From Gemmatimonadota bacterium (lineage in GTDB: Bacteria; Gemmatimonadota; Gemmatimonadetes; Palauibacterales; Palauibacteraceae), in assembly GCA_023554245.1 (NCBI GenBank), contig JAMJQL010000136.1, positions 1 to 33,269 of the forward strand: a DNA stretch of 33,269 nucleotides. The letters are read 5' to 3'. The notes beneath the pieces are model-generated. The model was not told where the DNA came from, made no database searches, and worked only from the letters and a program-made list of their open reading frames with translations. Made by a program: the position numbers and the translations under genes. Position 1 is the first letter of the stretch; the number at the start of each line of letters is the position of its first letter. Below are positions 8,457 to 16,587 of the stretch, one piece after another.

Positions 8457-9920
8457 ATGCGAATCGTTCACATCTGCTCCGAAGCGGTACCCTGGGCGAA
8501 GACCGGGGGCCTGGCGGACGTCGCGGGGGCACTGACTCCCTACCTGGCACGGAACGGACACCAGGTCACGCTGTTCCTCCCGCTATACCGTTCGGTAGGA
8601 GACGCAGGCTTCGAGCCTGGAGCTCCGTTGCTCGAGCTGGGTCCGGCTGAGCTCGGGCTGCCGGCCTCGGCAGCGATCCGACCACTCGAGGGACCGTCGG
8701 GACTGCAGGTCCGGCTGGTCGATGCGCCCGCTCTTTTCGACAGAGACGGGCTGTACGGCGATTCTACAGGCGACTACCCGGACAACCTGCTGCGCTTCGC
8801 CGTGTTCTGCCGCGCGGCCCTGTGCGCGCTCGAACAGCCGCCGGAGATACTCCACTGCCACGACTGGCAGACCGCGCTGGTACCGGTGCTGCTGCGGGCT
8901 GGTCTGCCACCGGGGGCCGGAGCGCTGTCCGGGGAGCTGCCTGCCTCCGTGATGACGATTCACAATCTCGCGTATCAGGGACGGTTTCCGGCGGAGGCGT
9001 GGGCCGACACGGGATTGCCGGAGAATTGGTTCCGCGCGGATCGACTCGAGTACTACGGGGGGATCAATCTGCTCAAGGGTGGGATGATCGCGGCAGACCG
9101 GGTGACCACGGTGAGCCCGACATATGCGAGGGAAATCGCAACGTCGGAGTTCGGCTTCGGGCTCGAGGGCGTCATCGGCGCCCTGCCGAGACCGGTGACG
9201 GGAATTCTCAACGGGATCGACACCGACACCTGGAATCCAGCAGCTGATTCGTTCCTGGATGACTCGTACGACGTTTCGGACCGAACGGGAAAGGCACGGT
9301 TGAAGCAGGAGTTGCTGGCGGAATTCGGACTCGAGGCCGAGCCCGATCTGCCGTTATTCGGATTCGTCTCCCGGTTGGTCGACCAGAAAGGCCTGCCGCT
9401 GTTCGAGGCGCTGGCCGATCGGTTCGCCACCTGGCCCGCCCGATTCGTATTTCTCGGGAGTGGAGAACCGAGGTACGAGAATCTGATCGAGAAACTGGCC
9501 TCCGATTCTCCCACCGTAGGCTCGCGAGTGACCTTTTCCGAACGGTTGGCGCACCTGATCGAGGCGGGCTCCGACTTCTTCATGATGCCCTCGGCGTTCG
9601 AGCCCTGCGGACTGAATCAGATGATCAGCCAGAGGTACGGCACGATTCCGATCGTTCATCGAGTCGGGGGGCTGGCCGACAGCGTGATCGCGGCCACACC
9701 GGAGTCCATCGCTGAGGGCCGGGCAACGGGGATCGTGTTTCCTCGGTACGACCCGGAGGCGTTCGGGGCGGCCATCGATTCCGCTCTCGCCCTGTACGAC
9801 ACGCCTGCGGATATGGAAAGCGTGATCCGGGCGGGAATGGTGACCGACTTCTCGTGGGACGCCAGCGGCCGGGCGTACGAGCAGCTGTACCGGGCAATCG
9901 AGACCGAAAGCAACCGTTAA
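8457..9920 (+). CDS. glgA: Glycogen synthase, ADP-glucose type (GT5)
   Basis: 487 residues, the normal GlgA length. It extends alpha-1,4-glucan chains using ADP-glucose in the cytoplasm. The N-terminus reads IVHICSEAVPWAKTGGLADV, in which KTGGL (15-19) binds ADP-glucose. Other GT5 landmarks are CHDWQTALVP, TIHNLAYQG, and ILNGIDTDTWNP at the start of the second Rossmann domain. SRLVDQKG and PSAFEPCGLNQM follow, where Glu about 382 corresponds to the conserved acid of the family. The gene precedes glgC by 29 nt on the same strand, so the enzyme and its donor-making partner are co-transcribed. A branching enzyme (glgB) and a phosphorylase (glgP) are not in the window. Confidence 0.97.
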   Translation: MRIVHICSEAVPWAKTGGLADVAGALTPYLARNGHQVTLFLPLYRSVGDAGFEPGAPLLELGPAELGLPASAAIRPLEGPSGLQVRLVDAPALFDRDGLYGDSTGDYPDNLLRFAVFCRAALCALEQPPEILHCHDWQTALVPVLLRAGLPPGAGALSGELPASVMTIHNLAYQGRFPAEAWADTGLPENWFRADRLEYYGGINLLKGGMIAADRVTTVSPTYAREIATSEFGFGLEGVIGALPRPVTGILNGIDTDTWNPAADSFLDDSYDVSDRTGKARLKQELLAEFGLEAEPDLPLFGFVSRLVDQKGLPLFEALADRFATWPARFVFLGSGEPRYENLIEKLASDSPTVGSRVTFSERLAHLIEAGSDFFMMPSAFEPCGLNQMISQRYGTIPIVHRVGGLADSVIAATPESIAEGRATGIVFPRYDPEAFGAAIDSALALYDTPADMESVIRAGMVTDFSWDASGRAYEQLYRAIETESNR

Positions 9921-9949
9921 CAGGATTTCAACCGGGGAAGGACAGCGAC

Positions 9950-11173
9950 ATGCGCAGCAACCTCCGGGTCCTCGGACTCGTGATGGCGGGAGGCGAGGGG
10001 AGTCGGCTGGCCCCGCTGACCGAAGAGCGGAGCAAGCCAGCCGTCCCGTTCGGCGGAAGCTACCGGATCGTCGATTTCGTCCTCTCCAATCTCCTCAACT
10101 CCGGAATCTATTCGACCTTCGTCCTGGTGCAGTACCGATCGCAGTCGCTGATCCATCACCTGCGCGAGGGCTGGAGGTTGAGCACGCCCCACCCCGATGA
10201 CTTCCTCACGGTCGTGCCGCCGCAGATGCGGGTCGGGAAAGTCTGGTATCGAGGAACGGCCGACGCCGTGTATCAGAACTTCAATCTGATCGCCGACTTC
10301 CGTCCCGACCTGATCGCCGTGTTCGGGGCCGATCACATCTACCGCATGGACATCGGGCACATGATCCGCTTCCATCGGAAGAAGGAAGCGCACCTCAGCG
10401 TCGCCATGCTTCCGGTTCCCACGGAGGAGGCATCCGGCTTCGGCGTGGCCGAGGCCGCGGCCGACGACCGAATCGTGGACTGGCTGGAGAAGCCCGATTC
10501 CCCGCCGGAGATGCCGGATCGGCCCGGCTTCTCCTATTCGTCGATGGGAAACTACATCTTCGAGCCCGGAGCCCTGGTGAACGTGTTGAAGGAGGTCGCC
10601 GCCGAGAACCTGGACCCGGACTTCGGGAAGACGATCGTCCCCAGGATGGTCGCGGCGTCCAACTACCGCGTTTACGCCTACGACTTCCACCGGAATATCG
10701 TGCCCGGCGTCAAGCCGTACGAAGAGGCCGGATACTGGCGGGATGTCGGAACGCTACCCGCCTACTGGTCGGCCCACATGGACCTTCTCGGGAAGCGACC
10801 GCGTTTCGATCTCAACAACCGCCTGTGGCCCGTCCATTCGCAGGCGTATCACCGCTCCAGCCCGAGGGTGCTCTCGGGAGAGCTGGAGGACATCAGCCTC
10901 GGAGTCGGGAGCGTGGTGGACGAGGCCCGCATCGTGCGCTCGGTGATCGGACGCGATGTCTGGGTCGAAAAGGGGGCCGAGATCGTCGATTCGGTCGTCA
11001 TGGATCACTGTCGCATCGGACACGATGCCCGGATTCACAGGGGTATCGTGGATCGCTACAACTACATCCAGCCGGGTGAGACGATCGCCGCAGGCGAGCC
11101 CACGCAGCGCGACGGTAGCCGGACGGTGGATGATCTGATCGCGATCAGGCGCGGCCGCACGCGCCCGTTGTAA
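9950..11173 (+). CDS. glgC: Glucose-1-phosphate adenylyltransferase (ADP-glucose pyrophosphorylase)
   Basis: 407 residues. It makes ADP-glucose from ATP and glucose-1-phosphate, the committed step to glycogen. The nucleotidyltransferase domain shows VMAGGEGSRLAPLTEERSKPAV (11-32) with the Gly-rich loop and conserved Arg/Lys, then FGGSYRIVDF, WYRGTADAVYQN, FGADHIYRMD and a YWRDVGTLPAYW block. The C-terminal region (about 290-400) has the hexapeptide-like pattern of a left-handed beta-helix (SVVDEARIVRSVIGRDVWV, DSVVMDHCRIGHDARI) as in allosteric GlgC. ATG 9950 is preceded by GGGGAAGGA. An open frame back to 9854 merely overlaps the end of glgA. Its stop is 14 nt from the convergent DUF402 gene. 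Confidence 0.97.
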   Translation: MRSNLRVLGLVMAGGEGSRLAPLTEERSKPAVPFGGSYRIVDFVLSNLLNSGIYSTFVLVQYRSQSLIHHLREGWRLSTPHPDDFLTVVPPQMRVGKVWYRGTADAVYQNFNLIADFRPDLIAVFGADHIYRMDIGHMIRFHRKKEAHLSVAMLPVPTEEASGFGVAEAAADDRIVDWLEKPDSPPEMPDRPGFSYSSMGNYIFEPGALVNVLKEVAAENLDPDFGKTIVPRMVAASNYRVYAYDFHRNIVPGVKPYEEAGYWRDVGTLPAYWSAHMDLLGKRPRFDLNNRLWPVHSQAYHRSSPRVLSGELEDISLGVGSVVDEARIVRSVIGRDVWVEKGAEIVDSVVMDHCRIGHDARIHRGIVDRYNYIQPGETIAAGEPTQRDGSRTVDDLIAIRRGRTRPL

Positions 11174-11187
11174 CCGGAAACACCGGG

Positions 11188-12084
11188 TCAGAGCAGAAGA
11201 ACACCCAGCGCCAGTGCGCATACTCCAATGCCCACGGCGGCCAGCCAGGGAAACCGGTGTTCGTAGCGCAGGCGGGCAATGACGAAGATGCCCAGGAACA
11301 GCGCGAGAATTCCGTATATGGCGATCAGAGCCGATCGCCACAGGCGACTGTCGGGATAGACGAACACCGCGAGGCCGGTCACCAGGCTCCCGATGAACAG
11401 GATTCGCTCGTCCAGGGTCTCTTCGGGCCGGGGCCGCCGCGTGGCAGGCAGCCGACCCGTGATCGAGAGCAGGAACAGCAGCACCGCCTCAACTCCGATC
11501 GAGACCTTCCACGCCGTAAGCGCCGGTCCCTGCGCGCTGAACGCGTCCGTAAATGCCGCGAACAGCAGCGAGGTGAGCGAAATCGCCCCGAACAGGTACA
11601 TACCGAAGCCGATCAGGCGATTGATGACCAGGTTTGCCGCGTATCTCGCCGGATCGTCGCGGTGCAGTCGCAGCGAGCCGACCGATTCCAGCGGGTGACG
11701 GCGAACGATCGTCGGAGGCCAGCGACCCGCGCGTGCGGCACGGAGCACGGCGTCGGCTTCGGCCTCCACACGCCGGGCCTCCTCGAGGGTGATGTGGCCA
11801 GCCTCCAGCGCGGTCTCCAGGTCTTCCCGGTCCAGCAGCTTCGCCTCGCCTCCGGCCGGTTGCCACACGTCCAGATACAGGTCGGTGAGTTCCCAGCGAC
11901 CCTCAGAGATCTCGGGCGGACGCAGGAGATTCGTATACCAGCCCAGGAACTCACCTCGAGAATCGTACACGCCCGCCACTTCGTACGAGCGGTCGGGGAA
12001 GAGGTACCAGAGGAGAGCGCCCCCGGGCTCCAGCTTGACTTCGCCTACGTTCAGCGGTTCTGCGCCCTCAGGGTGCACGAGCAA
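11188..12084 (-). CDS. DUF402 domain protein fused to a polytopic membrane domain
   Basis: From TTG 12084 the product is 298 residues. The N-terminal half is DUF402: LEPGGALLWYLFPDRSYEVAGVYD, then GEFLGWYTNLLRPP and the acidic TDLYLDVW (67-74) with Asp 68 and 72. DUF402 includes FomD and Ntdp, which are metal-dependent (di)phosphohydrolases. From about 155 onward come five hydrophobic helices, ending ALALGVLLL. Such a membrane half is not part of the usual DUF402 protein. The conserved family beginning (VEILYRRLPDR) is encoded in the same frame upstream, at 12171-12139, but no ATG, GTG or TTG exists ahead of it. So the real start may be non-standard, for example CTG at 12237, just past the fadJ stop. 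Substrate unknown. Confidence 0.75.
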   Translation of the reverse strand: MLVHPEGAEPLNVGEVKLEPGGALLWYLFPDRSYEVAGVYDSRGEFLGWYTNLLRPPEISEGRWELTDLYLDVWQPAGGEAKLLDREDLETALEAGHITLEEARRVEAEADAVLRAARAGRWPPTIVRRHPLESVGSLRLHRDDPARYAANLVINRLIGFGMYLFGAISLTSLLFAAFTDAFSAQGPALTAWKVSIGVEAVLLFLLSITGRLPATRRPRPEETLDERILFIGSLVTGLAVFVYPDSRLWRSALIAIYGILALFLGIFVIARLRYEHRFPWLAAVGIGVCALALGVLLL

Positions 12085-12241
12085 CGAGAACTTGCAGTTC
12101 GGTCCGTCGTGCAGAATCTCCTGCCGGAAAGTCTTGACCCGGTCCGGAAGCCGCCGGTAGAGAATCTCGACGTCCGGAGTCTCGCCCTCCTTGCCGGGCG
12201 CCGGAACCTTGTGCGCGGAGCGCGTGCCGAACCGCAGGCGT
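12085..12241 (-). other. In-frame 5' extension of the DUF402 gene without a canonical start
   Basis: The frame stays open through this segment and encodes the expected DUF402 N-terminal strands (DVEILYRRLPDRVKTFRQEI, then GPNCKFSLLVHP). The only near-cognate start well before the conserved part is CTG at 12237, five nt after the fadJ stop. AAGGAGGG occurs at 12192-12185, but the codons that follow at start distance are ACT, CCG and GAC. Either initiation is unusual, or a base change or sequencing error has removed the start. Confidence 0.6.
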
Positions 12242-14407
12242 CTAGGAAGGATGCGTGAACGTCCCGTTGCGCCCAGCGAGCTCGCGCAACATGGGAGCGG
12301 GGGCGAACCGCGGCCCGAGCTGCGATTCCAGCTTCTGCAGGCCTTCGAAGATGATTCCGATTCCGACGTCGTCGGCCCAGCGAAGGAGACCGCCCCGGAA
12401 GGGAGGGAACCCGGTACCCATGATCATCGCCAGATCGACCCGGTCCGGGGAATCCACCACGCCCTCGTCCAGTGCCCATGCCGCTTCGTTGACCATCGGC
12501 CACAGGCACCGGTCACGAATCTCAGAGTGTTCCATCTCGCCGCTTCGCGGTCCCAGCACATCGGCCAGGCTGGGGTCGACACCGGTCGACTTGCCCTTCT
12601 CGTAAAGGTAGAACCCGCGCCCGTTCTTCTTTCCCAAGCGGCCGTCCTCGATCATCCGATCGAGCACCCCGGGGGGCGCGAGTCGCTCGCCGATACCTCG
12701 TTCCATCTCGCGTCCGGCGTGAGTGGCGACTTCGAAACCGATCTCGTCGAGCAGCCGACAGGGGCCCATGGGCATGCCGAATTCGAGCAGCACACCATCG
12801 ATCGCCTCGACCGTGAGGCCCTGCTCCAGCAGACGTCCGGCCTCGTTCAGGTAGGGGCCGAGCAGACGGTTCACGAGGAAGCCAGGTGCATCTGCCACCA
12901 CGACGGGTGTCTTGCCGAGCCGGAGGGCGAATCGAAATGCGGTTGCGAGTGCGGTTTCGCCCGTCCGATTCCCCCGGATGACTTCAACCAGCGGCATCTT
13001 GTGCACGGGATTGAAGAAATGCAGCCCGACCACCAGCTCGGGGCGCTGAAGCCCGTCCGCCATCTCGGTGACGGACAGGGAAGACGTATTGGTAGCCAGC
13101 ACCGAGTCGGGGCTCATCACCGCTTCGAGCTCCGTGAACACGTGCCGTTTCACCGCCATCTTCTCGACGACGGCTTCGATGGCGAGATCCACCTCCTCGA
13201 ATCCCTCGTAGTCCAGTCGCCCGTCGATCCGGGCCAGCTTCAGCCCTGCCTCCTCCTCCGTGAAGACCCGTGCGCGGGCGGCTTTCCTCAGCAGCTCGGC
13301 TGCGTGCCGGAGGCCGGCGTCGAGGGCTCCCCGGTCGATGTCCTTCAGAACCGTGTCGATGTCGTTGGCCGCCACGATCTCGGCGATCGCACCGCCCATC
13401 ACCCCGGCGCCGATCACCGCGACTCGATCGACATCGATGGCCGTTTCGAGGACCGATTCCGACAGTGCCCGTTTCGCATCCTGCGAGAGGCCGAAAACGC
13501 GCACCAGCGCCCTCGAAACGTCACCTACCAGCAACTCGGCCAGCGCATCCGCTTCGATCCGATATGCCTCGTCGGGCGGTGCGCCGTGAGTGCGGGACAA
13601 GACCTCGATCGCCTTCAGTGGGGCAGGGTAGTGGCCCTTCGTCTCCTCCCGCACTCTCCTCGCGGCCAGCGCGAACAGCACCCGACGACCCAGGGGGTTG
13701 CTCTCGATCAGCCGGTCGCGCGCCGACAGCCGGGGCTCGGCCTTCGGAACGCGTCCTGCGAGCACATCCGCGACGAACTCGCGCTGGCCCCGTTCCCGCT
13801 CGTGGCGCGGGATCACCCGGTCCACGAGCCCCAGCCGCTTCGCTCGTGTCGCCGGTACGGCCTTGCCGGTGAGAATCATGTCGAGGGCGCGCTGAAGACC
13901 TATGACGCCAGGCAGCTTCACGCAGCCGCCGAATCCGGGAACGATGCCGAGACGGACTTCCGGAAGGCCGATCTTCGTGGAGGGCGCATCGGAAGCGATG
14001 CGGTAATCGCAATGCAGGGAGAGCTCGGTTCCGCCGCCGAGGCAGGTGCCGTGGATGCTCGCGATCGTCGGTACGCGAAGGCGCTCCAGGCGGCGGAAGA
14101 TTCTCTGGCCCTCCGCACTCGCCGTCCGTGCCTGCTCCAGGGATGACACGCCACCTATCTCACCGACATCGGCGCCAGCGATGAAGCTGCCTTCCTTGGC
14201 GGACTCCAACACGAGGGAGGTCAACTGTCCGTTCGCTATTCTCGATTCCAACTGCGCGATCAACGAATCGAGCGACCGGAGAACATCTGCCGAGAGGAGG
14301 TTGACCGGAGCTTCGGGGCGATCGAACACCAGGTGGCCAACCCTGTCCGACCCGATGTCGAGCCGGATGGCCCCTCGATCTTCGGCCGAACTCGTCCCGG
14401 TCGTCAT
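12242..14407 (-). CDS. fadJ: FadJ/FadB-type enoyl-CoA hydratase / 3-hydroxyacyl-CoA dehydrogenase
   Basis: A 721-residue bifunctional beta-oxidation enzyme. The crotonase half (1-200) carries the oxyanion-hole and acid residues in HGTCLGGGTELSLHCDYRIA and GLPEVRLGIVPGFGG; both catalytic Glu positions are present, so hydration of enoyl-CoA is expected. The NAD domain starts VAVIGAGVMGGAIAE (about 312) and has VGLHFFNPVHKMPLVEVI with the catalytic His. Two C-terminal 3HCDH domains complete the protein. It works with a thiolase (FadI/FadA), which is not nearby. The start ATG 14407 gives a standard N-terminus. Its stop lies within the frame of the DUF402 gene, so coupling to that gene is possible. 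It follows the coiled-coil lipoprotein gene by 76 nt on the same strand. Confidence 0.93.
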   Translation of the reverse strand: MTTGTSSAEDRGAIRLDIGSDRVGHLVFDRPEAPVNLLSADVLRSLDSLIAQLESRIANGQLTSLVLESAKEGSFIAGADVGEIGGVSSLEQARTASAEGQRIFRRLERLRVPTIASIHGTCLGGGTELSLHCDYRIASDAPSTKIGLPEVRLGIVPGFGGCVKLPGVIGLQRALDMILTGKAVPATRAKRLGLVDRVIPRHERERGQREFVADVLAGRVPKAEPRLSARDRLIESNPLGRRVLFALAARRVREETKGHYPAPLKAIEVLSRTHGAPPDEAYRIEADALAELLVGDVSRALVRVFGLSQDAKRALSESVLETAIDVDRVAVIGAGVMGGAIAEIVAANDIDTVLKDIDRGALDAGLRHAAELLRKAARARVFTEEEAGLKLARIDGRLDYEGFEEVDLAIEAVVEKMAVKRHVFTELEAVMSPDSVLATNTSSLSVTEMADGLQRPELVVGLHFFNPVHKMPLVEVIRGNRTGETALATAFRFALRLGKTPVVVADAPGFLVNRLLGPYLNEAGRLLEQGLTVEAIDGVLLEFGMPMGPCRLLDEIGFEVATHAGREMERGIGERLAPPGVLDRMIEDGRLGKKNGRGFYLYEKGKSTGVDPSLADVLGPRSGEMEHSEIRDRCLWPMVNEAAWALDEGVVDSPDRVDLAMIMGTGFPPFRGGLLRWADDVGIGIIFEGLQKLESQLGPRFAPAPMLRELAGRNGTFTHPS

Positions 14408-14483
14408 TTCAGGGGCTCTCCGATGTGGAGCCGGGACGGAGCTCAGGGCCCGTCCCGGCTGATGGGGTCCGAATCCTCCGGAA

Positions 14484-15242
14484 TCAGAGGCGGACTCGAT
14501 CCTCGCCGTTGTCGCTGCTCAGTTGGAGAGTGTCCACGGCGCTCGGATCGACCTTGACGTTCCAGTAGAGTTCGCCCCGGGGGGTGGGCACCCTGGCGAC
14601 GACCCACCAGTCACCGCCGGGCAGCGAGCGCGTAACCGTACCTGCAACGCCTGTCGTATCGTAGAAGACCTCGGCCTTGCGCGCCTTGAGGATATCCTGC
14701 TCCACATCGAAGTAGTCGGAGTAGGCTGCTTCTTCCCAGCTGTCACGTGCGATCCGGAACGAGTCGACTCGCACCGCGACCGACTCCTGCATGCCCGTAA
14801 ACTGCTCGAACAACTCGACCTTCTCCCGTTCCAGCCGGTTCACCTGTGCTTCCAGGTCCCCGAACTCCTCGTACCTCTGCATGTAATCGCGGGAGCGACG
14901 GTCCAGCCCCTGCAGTTGCTCGGAGAGATTCTGCAGGCGGTCACGGCCATCGGCCCACTCGTTGTTCTTGGAGTTGTACTGCTCCTGCAGGGTGCGGATC
15001 TCCTCGAAGGTCGAGGCCATGTCGGCGGGAATTTCCGGCTTCGGCGATGACGCTTGCGCGTCCAGAGCGTCGAAGACCGAGTCCCGATCGAACGGGTAGA
15101 AGCCGACCTCGATATTCTCCTGAGCTGCCGGCCCCTGCGGAGTGTCCGAGAGGACCTCCACGGTCAGGTCGGAACCGCCGCAGGCGGCGAGAAAGAGAGC
15201 CGCCCCGACGATCGGGGCCGGGCTGATTCGCTGTACGCGCAT
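14484..15242 (-). CDS. Coiled-coil lipoprotein, function unknown
   Basis: 252 residues. A lipoprotein signal ends at LAAC (lipidated Cys about 21), followed by GGSDLTVEV. A long charged helical region (about 75-165) has heptad-like spacing (IRTLQEQYNSKNNEW, LQNLSEQLQGLD, DLEAQVNRLEREKVELFEQF) and should form a coiled coil. A small beta-rich C-terminal part contains TGVAGTVTRSLPGGDWWVVARV and GELYWNVKVD, which resembles a compact carboxypeptidase-regulatory-like or FixH-like beta fold, but I cannot name it. ATG 15242 has GGAG 7 nt upstream; the frame open to 15326 adds no plausible signal. It has its own promoter at 15295-15323 and is insulated from the M23 gene by a strong hairpin. Confidence 0.75.
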   Translation of the reverse strand: MRVQRISPAPIVGAALFLAACGGSDLTVEVLSDTPQGPAAQENIEVGFYPFDRDSVFDALDAQASSPKPEIPADMASTFEEIRTLQEQYNSKNNEWADGRDRLQNLSEQLQGLDRRSRDYMQRYEEFGDLEAQVNRLEREKVELFEQFTGMQESVAVRVDSFRIARDSWEEAAYSDYFDVEQDILKARKAEVFYDTTGVAGTVTRSLPGGDWWVVARVPTPRGELYWNVKVDPSAVDTLQLSSDNGEDRVRL

Positions 15243-15294
15243 CCATCGTCTCCGTGTTGAGTGAGCCAGGGGGCTGGCTTCGGCGCGAGCCGGC

Positions 15295-15323
15295 AATTTA
15301 GAGAGGGTCGCGGGCGGATTCAA
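15295..15323 (-). promoter_or_regulatory. Promoter of the coiled-coil lipoprotein gene
   Basis: On the reverse strand TTGAAT (15323-15318) and TAAATT (15300-15295) are separated by exactly 17 nt. Initiation near 15288 would give a 45-nt leader with GGAG before the ATG at 15242. It lies immediately after the hairpin that ends the M23 gene, as expected for a separate unit. Confidence 0.6.
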
Positions 15324-15347
15324 CAAAGCGCCCCTGGCGATGAAGAA

Positions 15348-15378
15348 CGGCGGGAAGCGCGAGGAGCGCTTCCCGCCG
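15348..15378 (-). terminator. Intrinsic-type terminator of the M23 peptidase gene
   Basis: A perfect inverted repeat of 13 bp (CGGCGGGAAGCGC and its complement) with a five-base loop begins 37 nt past the M23 stop. On the reverse strand it is followed by TTCTTCAT, a modest T-rich run. The strong stem and position between two same-direction genes support termination; the short T tract leaves some doubt. Confidence 0.75.
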
Positions 15379-15415
15379 CGTCATGGTGTCGATAGCTGAA
15401 TGTGATGGCGCCGCG

Positions 15416-16387
15416 TCAGTGTACGCGGTCGTCCACCATGTATTCATCCGGGTTCACCTGCCGGTCGTTGACGATCACCTCGTAATGAAGGTGCGGGGCC
15501 GTGGCGAGTCCCGACTTTCCTACCTCTCCCAGCACGTCTCCACGCTCTACCCGCTGACCCTTCTTCACGCTGAGCGCACCGGCGTGCGCATAGAGGGTCC
15601 GGTAGCCGTGACCGTGGTCGATCTCGACCGTCTTCCCGTAGCCCGATCGGTTCCCTGCGAACACCACGCGGCCCTTGCCGGTCGCGAGGATCGGCGTGCC
15701 CGCGGCTGCCGAAATGTCGACGCCCGGATGCGGCCGATTCACCAGAAGCAGGGGGTGGAACCGGCTGCGGCTGAACGACGAGCTGACCCAGGCTTCCCCC
15801 GACTGTACCGGCCGGATAGATGGCCGGGCGAGGAAGAGCTCCTCGTGCAGAGCTACGGAATCGAGCGCCTCGCTCATGCTGGCCGAAAGCAGTTCGACAC
15901 GGCGGAGCAGGCGATCGACATCATAGGCTGCGGCCAGAGTCCGGCCGGCCAGCGAGGGAGACGCGTCCAGGAATTCCTCCCGGGCCGGGTCGCCCAATAG
16001 CGGACCACCGACACCCGCCTCCAGTACGTCCGGATCGATGTGGGGCAGACCGGCGAGGAGCCGGAACCGCTGGTCCTGATCCGACAGTTCATCGATCGCC
16101 GCGCCGACCATCGCGAGCTCGGCTTCGACCTCCGAGAGGTTTCGGGTGAGATGCCGATTCTCGAGCCTCAGGCGGGCCAGCTCGGCCTCCCGCGCCGTGT
16201 TCGCGCCGAACACGGCCATGCCGCCTGCCAGAACGAGCACGACGATCGCAGCGACGGCCGTCAGCCCCCGCACCCACCGTCGTGTGACCCGGAGCGATCG
16301 AATACTCCCGCCGCCATCGGGCATGACCTGTACCGTCCAGTGCTTGGGCTTCAGATCGCCCTCCCCCGGAATCCGTTGATCCTTCAT
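15416..16387 (-). CDS. M23 family peptidoglycan metallopeptidase, membrane anchored
   Basis: 323 residues from ATG 16387. A cytoplasmic tail with KHWTVQVMPDGGG precedes one membrane helix (41-61), then a coiled coil (about 62-105) and a C-terminal LytM domain (200-315). Zinc and catalytic residues are intact: His220 and Asp224 in RPHPGVDI, His268 in TLYAH, and His299/His301 in PHLHYEV. It should cut peptide cross-bridges in peptidoglycan, or act near enzymes that do. The layout of helix, coiled coil and LytM is common in periplasmic wall-remodelling proteins. GTG 16423 is an in-frame alternative giving 335 residues. It has its own promoter at 16517-16546 in the gap after metG and ends at a strong hairpin. 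Confidence 0.9.
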   Translation of the reverse strand: MKDQRIPGEGDLKPKHWTVQVMPDGGGSIRSLRVTRRWVRGLTAVAAIVVLVLAGGMAVFGANTAREAELARLRLENRHLTRNLSEVEAELAMVGAAIDELSDQDQRFRLLAGLPHIDPDVLEAGVGGPLLGDPAREEFLDASPSLAGRTLAAAYDVDRLLRRVELLSASMSEALDSVALHEELFLARPSIRPVQSGEAWVSSSFSRSRFHPLLLVNRPHPGVDISAAAGTPILATGKGRVVFAGNRSGYGKTVEIDHGHGYRTLYAHAGALSVKKGQRVERGDVLGEVGKSGLATAPHLHYEVIVNDRQVNPDEYMVDDRVH

Positions 16388-16516
16388 GTAATCTTTTCCG
16401 TCTGTATATCGCACACAGTCCACCCTTGATACGCCTCGGGCGGGCGCTGCGGCACATTGCGAAGAATGGTGCTTTCAACTGCTCGGGCGGCATACGGACG
16501 CCGAGCGGGACGGAGA

Positions 16517-16546
16517 ACGCTACCACCGATCGCGGAAGCGTGTCAA
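16517..16546 (-). promoter_or_regulatory. Promoter of the M23 peptidase gene
   Basis: On the reverse strand a perfect TTGACA (16546-16541) is followed after 18 nt by TAGCGT (16522-16517). Transcription would start near 16510, about 120 nt before ATG 16387. It sits just after the metG stop, so it can decouple wall remodelling from the upstream housekeeping operon. Confidence 0.55.
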
Positions 16547-16587
16547 GCAAGAGCGGTGCCGCAGAACACCGCAGTCGGGAGCGCGAT

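Noticed and set aside
12191-14146. 651-residue open frame antisense to fadJ
   Set aside because: Shadow of the fadJ codon pattern, with no signal or domain; fadJ motifs are intact on the other strand.
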